A stretch of DNA of 64,000 nucleotides from contig CBDESR010000004.1 of assembly GCA_965242615.1 (NCBI GenBank), positions 496,001 through 560,000 of the forward strand. Reading direction: 5' to 3'. The stretch is from CBDBCU01 sp965242615 (lineage in GTDB: Bacteria; Chloroflexota; Dehalococcoidia; Lucifugimonadales; UBA3495). Below are positions 9,223 to 17,806 of the stretch, one piece after another (within the stretch, counting starts at the first letter, position 1; each line of letters begins with the position of its first letter). Both the position numbers and the translations under genes were made by a program. The notes beneath the pieces are model-generated. The model was not told the DNA's origin, did no database searches, and saw nothing but the letters and a program-made list of their open reading frames with translations.

Positions 9223-9876
9223 ATGCTAAAAACCTTGGCGTCCATCCTCGTCTGTCTGTCCTTGATAGCAACCATAGCCTGCGTCGCACCGCAACCGACA
9301 CCGACCGCCACGCCGGCCTTTACCGCTACCCCCGCGCCACAACCTACGCCGACTGCCACGCCGGCACCGCTACCAACCTTAGAGTTCGTCCCCGACCGTT
9401 ACACTTTATCGAATGGCATGGAAGTAACCGGTTATATCGGGGACTGGCGGTTAGGTGAGGGACCGCACCCACAGCATAAACAGGTATATACGCGAAACCT
9501 GCGGAATGTTGCTGACCAATCTCAGCAATATACCTGTTTCTACTATCCCGATAGCCCCGAGGAAGTTCCCCGGGTCAACCTCGCTTTCCCGTATCCCTTG
9601 AAAATTACGGCTACGGTGAACCAACTAGCCGTGAATGGTACCACTAGAGTAGGGGGTAAAACCATTCGGGTACTTTGGCAAACTTGGACAAGTCGCAAAG
9701 ACCGGATAGTCTTACGCGGCCGGGCTGCCCGAGACTTTCTCGGGGCAATCATTGAACAACAGGCGCATGAATTCCTGCTAACGCTCCCGGACAACCCGGA
9801 GCTTTCGGCCACTTATTCGGTGGTGGGTCTGGTCCAAGCGTTGGAGTCCAACGGAATGGCCGATTGCTACCGATAA
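9223..9876 (+). CDS. putative lipoprotein with Pro/Thr linker
   Basis: A 217-residue exported protein. A hydrophobic signal segment ends at a Cys (T-I-A-C), a weak lipobox. A Pro/Thr/Ala-rich linker with T-P-T-A-T-P repeats follows (residues about 22-55), then a globular domain of about 160 residues that I do not recognise. The domain has a Y-T-C-F-Y-Y motif and mixed alpha/beta look. The ATG at 9223 is supported by AGAGGA upstream. The linker style is shared with the lipoprotein at 12331-13122, suggesting both are cell-surface proteins. It starts 56 bp after the cyclophilin-like gene. Confidence 0.6.
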   Translation: MLKTLASILVCLSLIATIACVAPQPTPTATPAFTATPAPQPTPTATPAPLPTLEFVPDRYTLSNGMEVTGYIGDWRLGEGPHPQHKQVYTRNLRNVADQSQQYTCFYYPDSPEEVPRVNLAFPYPLKITATVNQLAVNGTTRVGGKTIRVLWQTWTSRKDRIVLRGRAARDFLGAIIEQQAHEFLLTLPDNPELSATYSVVGLVQALESNGMADCYR

Positions 9877-9894
9877 TCTTTGAGACAATGAGAG

Positions 9895-12273
9895 ATGATT
9901 ATGTCGGCTTGGGCTGATACCGAAACCACCAAGGGCAGCGCGCTGTCCGGTATTCGGGTGCTGGACTGCGGCCACTATATCCCCGGCCCATTGCTGGGGA
10001 TGCTATTGGCCGACCAGGGGGCGCAGGTGATTAAGGTGGAGCGGCCCGGCGGCGACCCGGCCCGCTCCGAACCGGCCTTTGCCACTTGGAACCGGGGCAA
10101 GCGTTCTATCGTTCTGGACTTGAAAACCGCTGCTGGCCAGGAGACCGCGCGGCAATTGGCAGCGGATGCAGATGTGCTGATTGAGAACTTCCGCCCCGGC
10201 GTAGCGGAACGGTTGGGCATTGGCTACCAAGAGATGGCCGCGAGCAATCCTCAGCTTATCTACTGCGCTTTGCCCGGATTTGGGCCGGAACATCCTCGGC
10301 GGCAACGGCAAGGCTGGGATTCCATTGTTGGCGCGGCCACTGGCCTTTATCCCAAGGTGGATGGTGCGGCAGAACCGCTCTTTACGCCCCTGCCCATTGC
10401 CAGTACCTTTGCCGCCATTGTGGGTGCGGTGGCCGTGGCAATGGCGTTATGCGCTCGGGATGGCGGCAAGGGTGGGCAGCGCATTGAGGTACCCCTTTAC
10501 GATGCGATGTTCACCGCGATGGGCCGCCACTTGGTTCAGTTTCACGATGTTGACTTGCCGGATACCCGTTCCCAACCTCGGCTGCCAATGCAGCGGCAGT
10601 ACCAGTGCGCCGATGGACGCTGGGTACAGAATCACGGCAACTATGCGCGGTTTGTTCACCAATTTCTGGCGGCGGCCGGCAACCCGGAGTGGGGGCCGGC
10701 GGCGGTAGCCGACTTTGGCAAGCCGCTGGATAGGGAAACGGCCGATTTGTGGGCGCAACGCTTCGAGGAAACCTTTAAGCAGCGCACTGCTTTGGAATGG
10801 GAGGAAGCCATCAGCTCTGCCGGCGGCGCCTGCACCGTTTGCAAAACCGTCGATGAATGGTTGAACCATCCCCATCCCTTGCAGGGCCAAATGGTGGTCG
10901 AAGTAAAGGATGCCAAATTAGGGCGGATGAAACAGCCCGGCGTACAAGTGCGGTTGCGGGGAACTCCCGGGGCCATTCAGGGCCGCGCCCCGGTTTTGGG
11001 CGAGCATAGCCGGGAGATTGCTGAGGGGTTGATGGGCGGCCCGCCGGCGGCAACTGTCCCGGCCCAAGCGGCCACGTCGGCTCCGGCAAATCCCGTTGAT
11101 GATGTAATGCGCGCCCTGCAGGGCGTCCGGGTGCTGGACTTGTGCATTGTGCTGGCCGGGCCGACTTGCGGCCGTACTTTGGCGGAATACGGCGCAGATG
11201 TTATCAAGATTGATGACCCGGCTCGCCCCTATGACCCGGCCGGGTCGTTGGATGTGAACCGGGGCAAGCGCAGCATCCTGCTGGACTTGAAAACTGAAGC
11301 CGGCCGCGCGGTCTTTCTAAAGTTGCTGGATACCGCCGATGTGTTGGTGGAAAATTACCGCAAGGGCAGCTTGGCTAAGCTGGGCTTGGATTACGAATCT
11401 CTGCGGCAGCGCAAGCCCAATCTGATTTATGCCTCCCTGAACGCTTATGGCTATGATGGGCCGTGGAGTGAACGCCCCGGCTGGGAGCAACTAGCCCAAG
11501 CCACCAGCGGCATTCAGGTGCGGCGCGGCGGCCGGGAGGATGCCCCGTTACTGATGCCCTATCCGGTCAACGATTACGGTACCGGAATGATGGGCGCCTT
11601 TGCCGTAGCTTTGGCCTTGCATCACCGCAACCGCACCGGGCAAGGGCAAGCGGTGGATAGCGGTTTGGCTTTGACCGCCGCTCTGCTGCAATCGCCCTAC
11701 TTTCTGGACTATCCCGGCTACCGGCGGGCGGACCCGGAGGGACGGGATTTGCGCGGCTTTTCGGCCTTGTCCCGCCTGTACGAAGCCGCCGATGGCTGGC
11801 TTTATGTCCACTGCCTGGACGCCGCCGCCCGGCAAGGTCTGTTCAGCTTGGCCGAGTTTCAACATCTGGGCGGCCACGCGGAGTTGGCTGACCCGGATGG
11901 CGCACCTCCGGCTCAAGGTGGCGCATTGGCTGGTGAACTGGCGGCGATATTCCGTCAAAATACCCGCGCCTACTGGCTGGAGCGGTTGAATGGCGTCGGG
12001 GTCAGCGCCATTGAAAATGTGGGCATCAGTGATTTCCGAAACCAGCCGCAAGTGCGGGATGCCGGCCTTATCGTAACCCGCGACCATCCGGGCCGCGGGC
12101 AAGCCGACCACTTGGGCAACACCGCCCATCTGTCAGCGACGCCGATGCGATTGGGCCGCCCCACGCCGGTATTGGGGGCGGATGCGGACGAAATTCTGGC
12201 GGAGGCCGGCTATTCTCGCGCGGAAGTGGCTGTCTTGCGGAACGACGGTGTGGTGGGGATAGCGGCGGGATGA
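9895..12273 (+). CDS. tandem CaiB/BaiF class III CoA-transferase
   Basis: A 792-residue fusion of two class III CoA-transferase domains (about 15-390 and 405-785). These enzymes move CoA between carboxylic acids through an aspartyl-CoA thioester. Both halves start with the family L-x-G-x-R-V-L-D motif and have the R-G-K-R-S-I nucleotide-binding loop. The catalytic Asp is present in the C-terminal half (D560, in P-V-N-D-Y-G-T-G). The matching residue in the N-terminal half is S170 (P-I-A-S-T), so only one half is likely catalytic, as in two-domain relatives such as DddD. Two ATGs (9895, 9901) are possible starts. The substrate is unknown. Confidence 0.85.
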   Translation: MIMSAWADTETTKGSALSGIRVLDCGHYIPGPLLGMLLADQGAQVIKVERPGGDPARSEPAFATWNRGKRSIVLDLKTAAGQETARQLAADADVLIENFRPGVAERLGIGYQEMAASNPQLIYCALPGFGPEHPRRQRQGWDSIVGAATGLYPKVDGAAEPLFTPLPIASTFAAIVGAVAVAMALCARDGGKGGQRIEVPLYDAMFTAMGRHLVQFHDVDLPDTRSQPRLPMQRQYQCADGRWVQNHGNYARFVHQFLAAAGNPEWGPAAVADFGKPLDRETADLWAQRFEETFKQRTALEWEEAISSAGGACTVCKTVDEWLNHPHPLQGQMVVEVKDAKLGRMKQPGVQVRLRGTPGAIQGRAPVLGEHSREIAEGLMGGPPAATVPAQAATSAPANPVDDVMRALQGVRVLDLCIVLAGPTCGRTLAEYGADVIKIDDPARPYDPAGSLDVNRGKRSILLDLKTEAGRAVFLKLLDTADVLVENYRKGSLAKLGLDYESLRQRKPNLIYASLNAYGYDGPWSERPGWEQLAQATSGIQVRRGGREDAPLLMPYPVNDYGTGMMGAFAVALALHHRNRTGQGQAVDSGLALTAALLQSPYFLDYPGYRRADPEGRDLRGFSALSRLYEAADGWLYVHCLDAAARQGLFSLAEFQHLGGHAELADPDGAPPAQGGALAGELAAIFRQNTRAYWLERLNGVGVSAIENVGISDFRNQPQVRDAGLIVTRDHPGRGQADHLGNTAHLSATPMRLGRPTPVLGADADEILAEAGYSRAEVAVLRNDGVVGIAAG

Positions 12274-12330
12274 TGGTTGGCACCGGATATAGCCCAGCCG
12301 CGGAAGTAAGGCAAAGTATGCCACTGAGGG

Positions 12331-13122
12331 CTACTTTGCCTTTACTGTAATAACGATCCAATCCAGAAGGTCCCGGCTGTCTCTTACCGTCAAGGTCTTG
12401 TTACCACGGGTTATTGAGCGTTCGCCATCGCCGCCAAGTTCTCTCAAAGTTGAAGCAACCCAATCGCTTGCTTCAGTCCACTCAGGGAAAACTTTTTTGA
12501 GGAAGCCCAAGCTATAAGCTCCGTTAAGTAGCATAACCCTACGGTTGTGGGTCGGAAGGCCAAAGATGATCGTGGCTTTGGAAAGGTTTTCTGACGGGCC
12601 GATTAGCTCTACGAGGAAATCCCCGTTATGCGGGCTAGTCGCCATCGTACGATAGCGTCCGTCGTCTAACCAACTTTCACCAAACTCAAAACCCGTAGCC
12701 TTGAAAGGGGCTTCGATTTCGTCCCTAGTTACTCCGATACCGGGTTGAGGAACATTTGTAGGAGTGGGCGTAGGCGCAAGAGTAGGCGTGGCGGTAGGTT
12801 CAGGGGTAGGAGTAGGGACAAGGGTAGGCGTGGCGGTAGGTTCAGGGGTAGGAGTAGGGACAAGGGTAGGCGTGGCGGTAGGTTCAGGAGTAGGGGTGGG
12901 AGCAGGGGTGGGCGTAGCAGTCGGTTCAGGGGTGGGAGTGGGCGCAACGGTGGGGTAAGGGGTATAGGTGGGACGCGGCGTAGCGGTCGGGTAAGGAGTG
13001 TAGGTCGGCAACGAGGCCGGCGTCGGCGCGGCAACCGGCGCGCCGCAGGCAGCGGCTATTGCCAGCAAAGCAAGAACGGGAAGCAGGATAAGGACGGCAA
13101 GAGACTGGACAAGCTTGTTCAC
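12331..13122 (-). CDS. lipoprotein with 14-residue Pro/Thr repeats
   Basis: A 263-residue lipoprotein. It has a signal peptide with a lipobox ending A-A-A-C near residue 26, then a long Pro/Thr/Glu-rich stalk (about 30-125). The stalk contains near-perfect 14-residue repeats of the P-T-P-T-P-E-P-T-A-T-P type encoded by 42-bp DNA repeats. A C-terminal globular domain of about 130 residues follows that I do not recognise. Its end resembles small domains predicted to bind ligands at the cell surface, but no catalytic motif is visible. The stalk probably holds the domain away from the membrane. The repeat number may vary between strains. Confidence 0.65.
   Translation of the reverse strand: MNKLVQSLAVLILLPVLALLAIAAACGAPVAAPTPASLPTYTPYPTATPRPTYTPYPTVAPTPTPEPTATPTPAPTPTPEPTATPTLVPTPTPEPTATPTLVPTPTPEPTATPTLAPTPTPTNVPQPGIGVTRDEIEAPFKATGFEFGESWLDDGRYRTMATSPHNGDFLVELIGPSENLSKATIIFGLPTHNRRVMLLNGAYSLGFLKKVFPEWTEASDWVASTLRELGGDGERSITRGNKTLTVRDSRDLLDWIVITVKAK
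12782..12949. repeat. 42-bp tandem repeat inside lipoprotein stalk
   Basis: Four copies with a 42-bp period begin near 12782, 12824, 12866 and 12908. The first three are nearly identical and the fourth is diverged. The period is a multiple of three, so copy-number change would keep the reading frame. Confidence 0.85.
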
Positions 13123-13155
13123 CAGGAACCCCCTTGTGGCATTGGATGGTGGCAG

Positions 13156-13281
13156 CCGTCACAGTTACCTCTACCCAACGGTACATCCATCAAGGGGGCA
13201 TGAATGGCTGTATGCCATCCATGCTTGGGGATGCGCTCCACCGCCCAAACGGACAATGGAGTTAAGAGGTAACTGTGACGG
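13156..13281. repeat. 17-bp inverted repeat in intergenic spacer
   Basis: The arms 13156-13172 and 13265-13281 are perfect reverse complements over 17 bp (core GTCACAGTTACCTCT) and enclose 92 bp. The element lies between the lipoprotein start and cysS. It has no ORF and I see no target-site duplication. It could be a remnant of a small non-autonomous element or a large hairpin. Nothing else is recognisable in the 353-bp spacer 13123-13475. Confidence 0.7.
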
Positions 13282-13475
13282 GGGTAACTATATCACAAGG
13301 ACGCTGGTTATCCAACCGGCTTGAAAGTCCCCGGCAGCAGACTGTGGTTATTTCCAATTCCCCTTGAACCGCCTTTATAAGCGGATGCAAACTTGCCCGT
13401 TGCGTGTTAAACTTGGGGCAAGTTATCCGCCGCCCTTTGCGGTTGCCCGGGCTTTGTGCGGGAGGTTAAAGAGCT

Positions 13476-15674
13476 TTGCTGCGCCTTTACAACACCTTGA
13501 GCAAACAGGTCGAGGAAATCCGCACTATCGAGCCGGGCAAGGCCCGGATGTATACCTGCGGGCCGACGGTCTATCGCTACGCCCATATCGGCAACCTGCG
13601 TACCTATATGATGGCCGACTGGATTCGGCGGGTGCTGGAAGCCGGTGGCGTCGCCGTCTATCACATCAAGAACATTACCGATGTGGGCCATATGCGGCAG
13701 GAACTGGTCGAAGCCGGCGGCGACAAGATGATTCTTGCCGCCTTGGCTGAGGGCAAGACCATTCACGAAATCGCCCAGTTCTACGCTGACAGCTTTCACC
13801 AGGACGAAGCGCGGGTCAACATCCTGCCGGCCCATGTCTATCCTTGGGCTACGCAGCACATTCCCGAAATGATTGACTTGGTGGGGCGGCTGCTGGCTAG
13901 CGGCTACGCGTACGAAGCCGGCGGCAATGTCTATTTTGATGTGCCGCAGTTTCCCAAGTACGGCGGCCTTTCCCGCAACTTCGGCGGCAATCTGTTGGAA
14001 GGAGTGCGGGCTGAAGCCGACCCGCTGAAACGCGACCCTCGCGACTTTACTTTGTGGAAAGCCGCGGAGCCGGGGCGGGATGTGAAATGGGCCAGTCCTT
14101 GGGGCGATGGCTTTCCCGGTTGGCATATTGAATGTTCCGCTATGGCCAGCAAGTATCTGGGGGAGCATTTTGACTTGCACACCGGCGGCGTGGATAACAT
14201 TTTCCCGCATCACGAGGATGAAATCGCCCAGAGCGAGGGGGCTTTTGGGTGCGTCCATGTCAACTATTGGGTGCACGGGCAGCATCTGTTGGCGGACGGC
14301 GCGAAAATGGCAAAGTCCTCGGGTAACGTTTTCCTGCTGGATGATTTGGTGGCACGGGGCATTGACCCGCTGTCTTTCCGCTACCTTTGTATGACGGTGC
14401 GCTACCGGCACCGGATGAACTTCACCTTTAATTCCCTGAAAGCGGCGGAAAAGGCTTTGTCCCATCTGCGGGACCGGGTTTGGGAATGGAAAAACTGCCC
14501 GGAACTGCCCCAACTGCCCCCGGAAACTGAGGAGTGGCGGCAAAAATTCTGGGAAGTAGTGGAGAATGACCTGGATTTGCCGGCCGCCTTGGCTTTGACT
14601 TGGGCCATGGCGCGGTCTGAATTGCCGCCGCAAGCCAAATTGTCCCTGTTGCTGGACTTTGACCGGGTGTTTGGGCTGGATTTGGACCAGGTGCCGGCGG
14701 CTTACCGCTTGCCGGACAGCGTGGCCGCCGCCATAGACCAGCGGCAGGCTTTGCGGGCGGCGGTGAACTATGCCACTGCCGACTCCCTGCGGGCGGAACT
14801 GCTGACCGGCGGCTATGTGGTGCAGGATGCCCCGGAAGCCACCCGCATTCGTCCCAAGACGCCCTTGGAGCAAATGGAGGAACGCTGGAATTGGGTTTCC
14901 TCCTCCCGGGAAGTGGAGTCCGGTCTGGATTCCCCGGACGCTTATGACTTTACCTTTATCCTTAACGCCTACAACTACGCTGATGACATCCGCCGTTGCG
15001 TCGCGGCTATGGAAACCTTTGCTCAAGGCTATTCGGCAGAGATTATCGTCATCAACAACGGTTCCACTGACGACACTGCCGATTGGCTGGAGGAACATCA
15101 AGCCGGCCGCGCCGATTTCCGGATCGTTCACTGCGACCATATTATCGGGGACGCCGCCGGCAAGAATATCGGTATCAAACTGAGCCGGGGGAAGTATATC
15201 GTCATTCTGGACGCCTCGACGGAAATTACTGGGGATGTATTAGGCCCCATTGCCCGGCAGCTTGCTGATGAAAGCGTGGGCATTTTCGGTCCCTACGGGT
15301 TGACCACCGACGATATGCAGCACTTTCATGAGGAAGTGGAGCAGGGCGAAGCTGATGCGATGCAAGCCTACTGTATGGCTTTCCGCCGGGAAGCCATACG
15401 CACTGTAGGGTTGATGCACGAGGGCTTTCGGTTCTACCGCAACTTGGACATTGACTACTGCTTTCAGTTCAAGGAAAAGGGCTACCGTATCGTCGCCGAC
15501 AGCAGCCTGGCTATGGTGCGGCACGAACACCGCCAGTGGACGGAGCTGGATGAGGGGCAGCGGGACGAAATGAGCCGCAAGAATTTCGGGCGTTTCCTGC
15601 GCCGCTGGGGCCACCGTCCCGACCTGCTGATTTCCGCCGGTGCTCGGGGTTTTGAGACCGGCTTTCACCACTGA
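13476..15674 (+). CDS. cysS: cysteinyl-tRNA synthetase fused to GT2 glycosyltransferase
   Basis: A 732-residue fusion. Residues 1 to about 470 are a complete cysteinyl-tRNA synthetase, which charges tRNA-Cys. It has zinc ligand C28 in Y-T-C-G-P-T-V, H-I-G-N at 37-40 (HIGH motif), the G-W-H-I-E-C and H-H-E-D-E zinc region, and K-M-A-K-S at 277-281 (KMSKS motif). After a short linker, residues about 489-725 are a family 2 glycosyltransferase-like domain with I-N-N-G-S-T-D-D-T, an L-D-A-S acidic motif and the D-I-D-Y motif. The start is TTG with GGAGG at 13461-13465. The frame is continuous through the junction. Ordinary CysRS is about 450-490 residues, so the extra domain is the oddity. Confidence 0.9.
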   Translation: MLRLYNTLSKQVEEIRTIEPGKARMYTCGPTVYRYAHIGNLRTYMMADWIRRVLEAGGVAVYHIKNITDVGHMRQELVEAGGDKMILAALAEGKTIHEIAQFYADSFHQDEARVNILPAHVYPWATQHIPEMIDLVGRLLASGYAYEAGGNVYFDVPQFPKYGGLSRNFGGNLLEGVRAEADPLKRDPRDFTLWKAAEPGRDVKWASPWGDGFPGWHIECSAMASKYLGEHFDLHTGGVDNIFPHHEDEIAQSEGAFGCVHVNYWVHGQHLLADGAKMAKSSGNVFLLDDLVARGIDPLSFRYLCMTVRYRHRMNFTFNSLKAAEKALSHLRDRVWEWKNCPELPQLPPETEEWRQKFWEVVENDLDLPAALALTWAMARSELPPQAKLSLLLDFDRVFGLDLDQVPAAYRLPDSVAAAIDQRQALRAAVNYATADSLRAELLTGGYVVQDAPEATRIRPKTPLEQMEERWNWVSSSREVESGLDSPDAYDFTFILNAYNYADDIRRCVAAMETFAQGYSAEIIVINNGSTDDTADWLEEHQAGRADFRIVHCDHIIGDAAGKNIGIKLSRGKYIVILDASTEITGDVLGPIARQLADESVGIFGPYGLTTDDMQHFHEEVEQGEADAMQAYCMAFRREAIRTVGLMHEGFRFYRNLDIDYCFQFKEKGYRIVADSSLAMVRHEHRQWTELDEGQRDEMSRKNFGRFLRRWGHRPDLLISAGARGFETGFHH

Positions 15675-15944
15675 CCCGCCGCCGCCCGGCCGCGGGGTAG
15701 AAAGGCGGTATTCCCCCACTTCCCTAGCTGTAATCACCGGTTACCCAGTCGCCGGCCGTGTTACCCTTTTGTTTGCGGTTTTAGACTTTTACCAATTTTG
15801 ACCGGATTTCAGTTTACGCATTTTGCCGCCCTCTGGATTTAATGCGAACTATCCGGCCTTGGCGTGGCGGAAAAGTGCAAGCATAAGGAAAATTCCGGCC
15901 CGTTTTTGCCATTCGGCCGCCCGGTTACCCAGGGTTGGGTTACC
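15675..15944. other. spacer with no recognised gene
   Basis: This is the stretch between cysS and the meaB promoter. No plausible ORF, hairpin with T-run or RNA gene is visible. It is slightly lower in G+C than its flanks. Confidence 0.6.
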
Positions 15945-15973
15945 TTGACGCTGAAAATCAGGGGTGCTAGATT
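15945..15973 (+). promoter_or_regulatory. candidate promoter of meaB
   Basis: TTGACG at 15945-15950, a 17-bp spacer, and TAGATT at 15968-15973. The predicted start of transcription near 15980 fits the ATG at 16009 and argues against the earlier GTG at 15964. Confidence 0.5.
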
Positions 15974-16008
15974 TTCTCCCAGCCAAGCCATTGCCGGAGA
16001 CTTTGCCG

Positions 16009-16992
16009 ATGGATGATGTGGAGCGGTTGTTGAGGGGAAACCAGCGCAGTCTTTCCCGCATAATGACTTTGCTGGAGGCGCGAGACCCGGCGGCGGCCGC
16101 AGTAATGCAGCAAATCGACCCCCATACCGGACGGGCCTACACCGTGGGCATAACCGGGCCGCCGGGGGTAGGCAAAAGCACCATCGTTGACCGCCTTACC
16201 GAACTGCTGCGGCAACAGGGCTACCGCGTCGGCATTATCGCCGTTGACCCCAACAGCCCCTTCAGTGGCGGCGCGCTCTTGGGCGACCGTATTCGGATGC
16301 AGCGGCATTACCTCGACCCCGGGGTTTTCATCCGCAGCGTTTCCACTCGGGGCCAGTCCGGGGGATTGCCCCGCACTGTGAAAAGCTTGGTGCGACTGCT
16401 GGACGCCGCCGGCAAGGAGGTCATTCTGGTGGAAACGGTGGGCGTGGGGCAGACCGAGTTGGGCATAATGGGCGTGGCCGATACGGTGCTGGTGGCCCTG
16501 GTTCCCGAATCCGGCGACTCGATCCAAACCCTGAAAGCCGGGGTAATGGAAATTGCCGATATTTTCCTGGTCAACAAAGCCGACCGGGAAGGGGCTAACC
16601 GAATGGCGGCGTCGGTTACTGCGATGCTGCAAACGGCGGCCGAACCGGCCCAACGCGTCCCGCCGGTCCTGCTGACCCAAGCCGAGACCGGGCAAGGCAT
16701 TGCCGAGCTGTGGGCGGCGGTTGAGGCACACCGCCGGTTTATGGAAAGCCCGCCGCCGGACGGAGAGACTGTATCGGAACTGGAAAGACGCCGCGGCGAC
16801 CGCCGCCGCCGGGAGTTTCTGGAAGCGGTGCAAGAGGAACTGAACCGGCGGCTGAACGACTTAATGGAGAAAGACCCGGTTTTAGCCCGGACTATGGCGG
16901 AAATCGCGGCCCGGGAACGGGAACCCTTTTCGGCGGCTCTGGACTTTCTGCAAGGTTCTCCTTTGCTGAACTCGGTCACAACCACAGATTGA
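16009..16992 (+). CDS. meaB: methylmalonyl-CoA mutase-associated GTPase MeaB
   Basis: A 327-residue G3E P-loop GTPase of the MeaB/ArgK family. It chaperones the B12-dependent methylmalonyl-CoA mutase, gating adenosylcobalamin loading and protecting against inactivation. Visible are the P-loop G-P-P-G-V-G-K-S-T (about 50-58), the D-P-N-S-P switch region, the E-T-V-G-V-G-Q motif, and N-K-A-D for guanine recognition. The C-terminal dimerisation arm is present. The ATG at 16009 has GGAGA eight bases upstream. No mutase subunit is in the window, but the cobalamin cluster at 33-41 kb is consistent with B12 use. Length is typical. Confidence 0.93.
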   Translation: MDDVERLLRGNQRSLSRIMTLLEARDPAAAAVMQQIDPHTGRAYTVGITGPPGVGKSTIVDRLTELLRQQGYRVGIIAVDPNSPFSGGALLGDRIRMQRHYLDPGVFIRSVSTRGQSGGLPRTVKSLVRLLDAAGKEVILVETVGVGQTELGIMGVADTVLVALVPESGDSIQTLKAGVMEIADIFLVNKADREGANRMAASVTAMLQTAAEPAQRVPPVLLTQAETGQGIAELWAAVEAHRRFMESPPPDGETVSELERRRGDRRRREFLEAVQEELNRRLNDLMEKDPVLARTMAEIAAREREPFSAALDFLQGSPLLNSVTTTD

Positions 16993-17049
16993 CCGGTAGC
17001 TTAACTCCGCGCCTTCGCCGGCCAACTTCAACTTGCCAAGGGGCTTGAT

Positions 17050-17694
17050 ATGTCGTATTTGGGCATTGACCTGCGAACCTCGACCAAGCATCCCAGCGCG
17101 GTGTCGGTTATTGACGATGCCGGCCGGTTGAGCTTTATCGGCTCCTTCCGGGAGGACGCGGAACTGTTCACTATGGTCAACCAGCATCAGCCAACCATCA
17201 TTGCCGTTGGGACGCCGTTGGGCTTGCCGTCCGGCCTGTGCTGCCTGGAGTCATCCTGCGCCTGCGCCTTGGCCTCGCCGCAGCACAAGGGACGGCTGGC
17301 CGAGGTGGAGCTGTCCCGTATGAACATCAGCTGCTTTTTCACCAACAAGGGGTCAATCATTCGCCGGCTGATTTACCGGGCTATTGGGCTGAAAGAGCAA
17401 CTGGAAGCCCAAGGCCACAATATGATTGAGGTCTATCCCCACGCCACTAAAGTTATCCTGTTCGGGGACAGCGTACCGCCCAAGAACAGCCCCAAGAGTC
17501 TGGCCTTTATGAAAGAGCGGTTGCCGGCACTGATGGACGGGTTGGACGGTTGCCTCGAAGGGTTGGACCGCAATGGCTGCGATGCCCTGATTAACGCCCA
17601 TACCGCTCTGCTCCATGCCCGGGAAGCTACCGATTTGCTGGGGACGCCCGAGGAGGGCTTTATATCTTTGCCCAAGTTGATACAGCTGAATTAG
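17050..17694 (+). CDS. DUF429 family protein
   Basis: A 214-residue protein of the DUF429 type, a predicted RNase H-like fold family. It starts G-I-D-L-R-T, the first acidic strand. A later acidic motif lies in the E-V-Y-P-H segment typical of the family, and G-C-D-A-L-I-N-A follows in the C-terminal part. Members are proposed nucleases by fold; activity is not established. It lies 57 bp after meaB on the same strand and is closed by a strong terminator. Confidence 0.7.
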   Translation: MSYLGIDLRTSTKHPSAVSVIDDAGRLSFIGSFREDAELFTMVNQHQPTIIAVGTPLGLPSGLCCLESSCACALASPQHKGRLAEVELSRMNISCFFTNKGSIIRRLIYRAIGLKEQLEAQGHNMIEVYPHATKVILFGDSVPPKNSPKSLAFMKERLPALMDGLDGCLEGLDRNGCDALINAHTALLHAREATDLLGTPEEGFISLPKLIQLN

Positions 17695-17741
17695 CCCGGC
17701 AAAGCCTCGGTTTCTTACAACCGGTTTCCAAAGAAAAGAAA

Positions 17742-17770
17742 GGGCAACCCTAAGGGTTGCCCGGTTTTTT
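17742..17770 (+). terminator. intrinsic terminator
   Basis: GGGCAACCC and GGGTTGCCC form a perfect 9-bp stem with a 3-nt loop (17742-17762), followed by GG and six T (17765-17770). It ends the meaB/DUF429 unit. An A-rich run on the other side could make it work for the convergent SPFH gene too. Confidence 0.9.
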
Positions 17771-17806
17771 TGATGGCGCGGCGGCAGAGATGTTGCCGCC
17801 CCGGTT

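Noticed and set aside
13407..15140. A 577-codon minus-strand frame
   Set aside because: It mirrors the cysS gene and has no family features.
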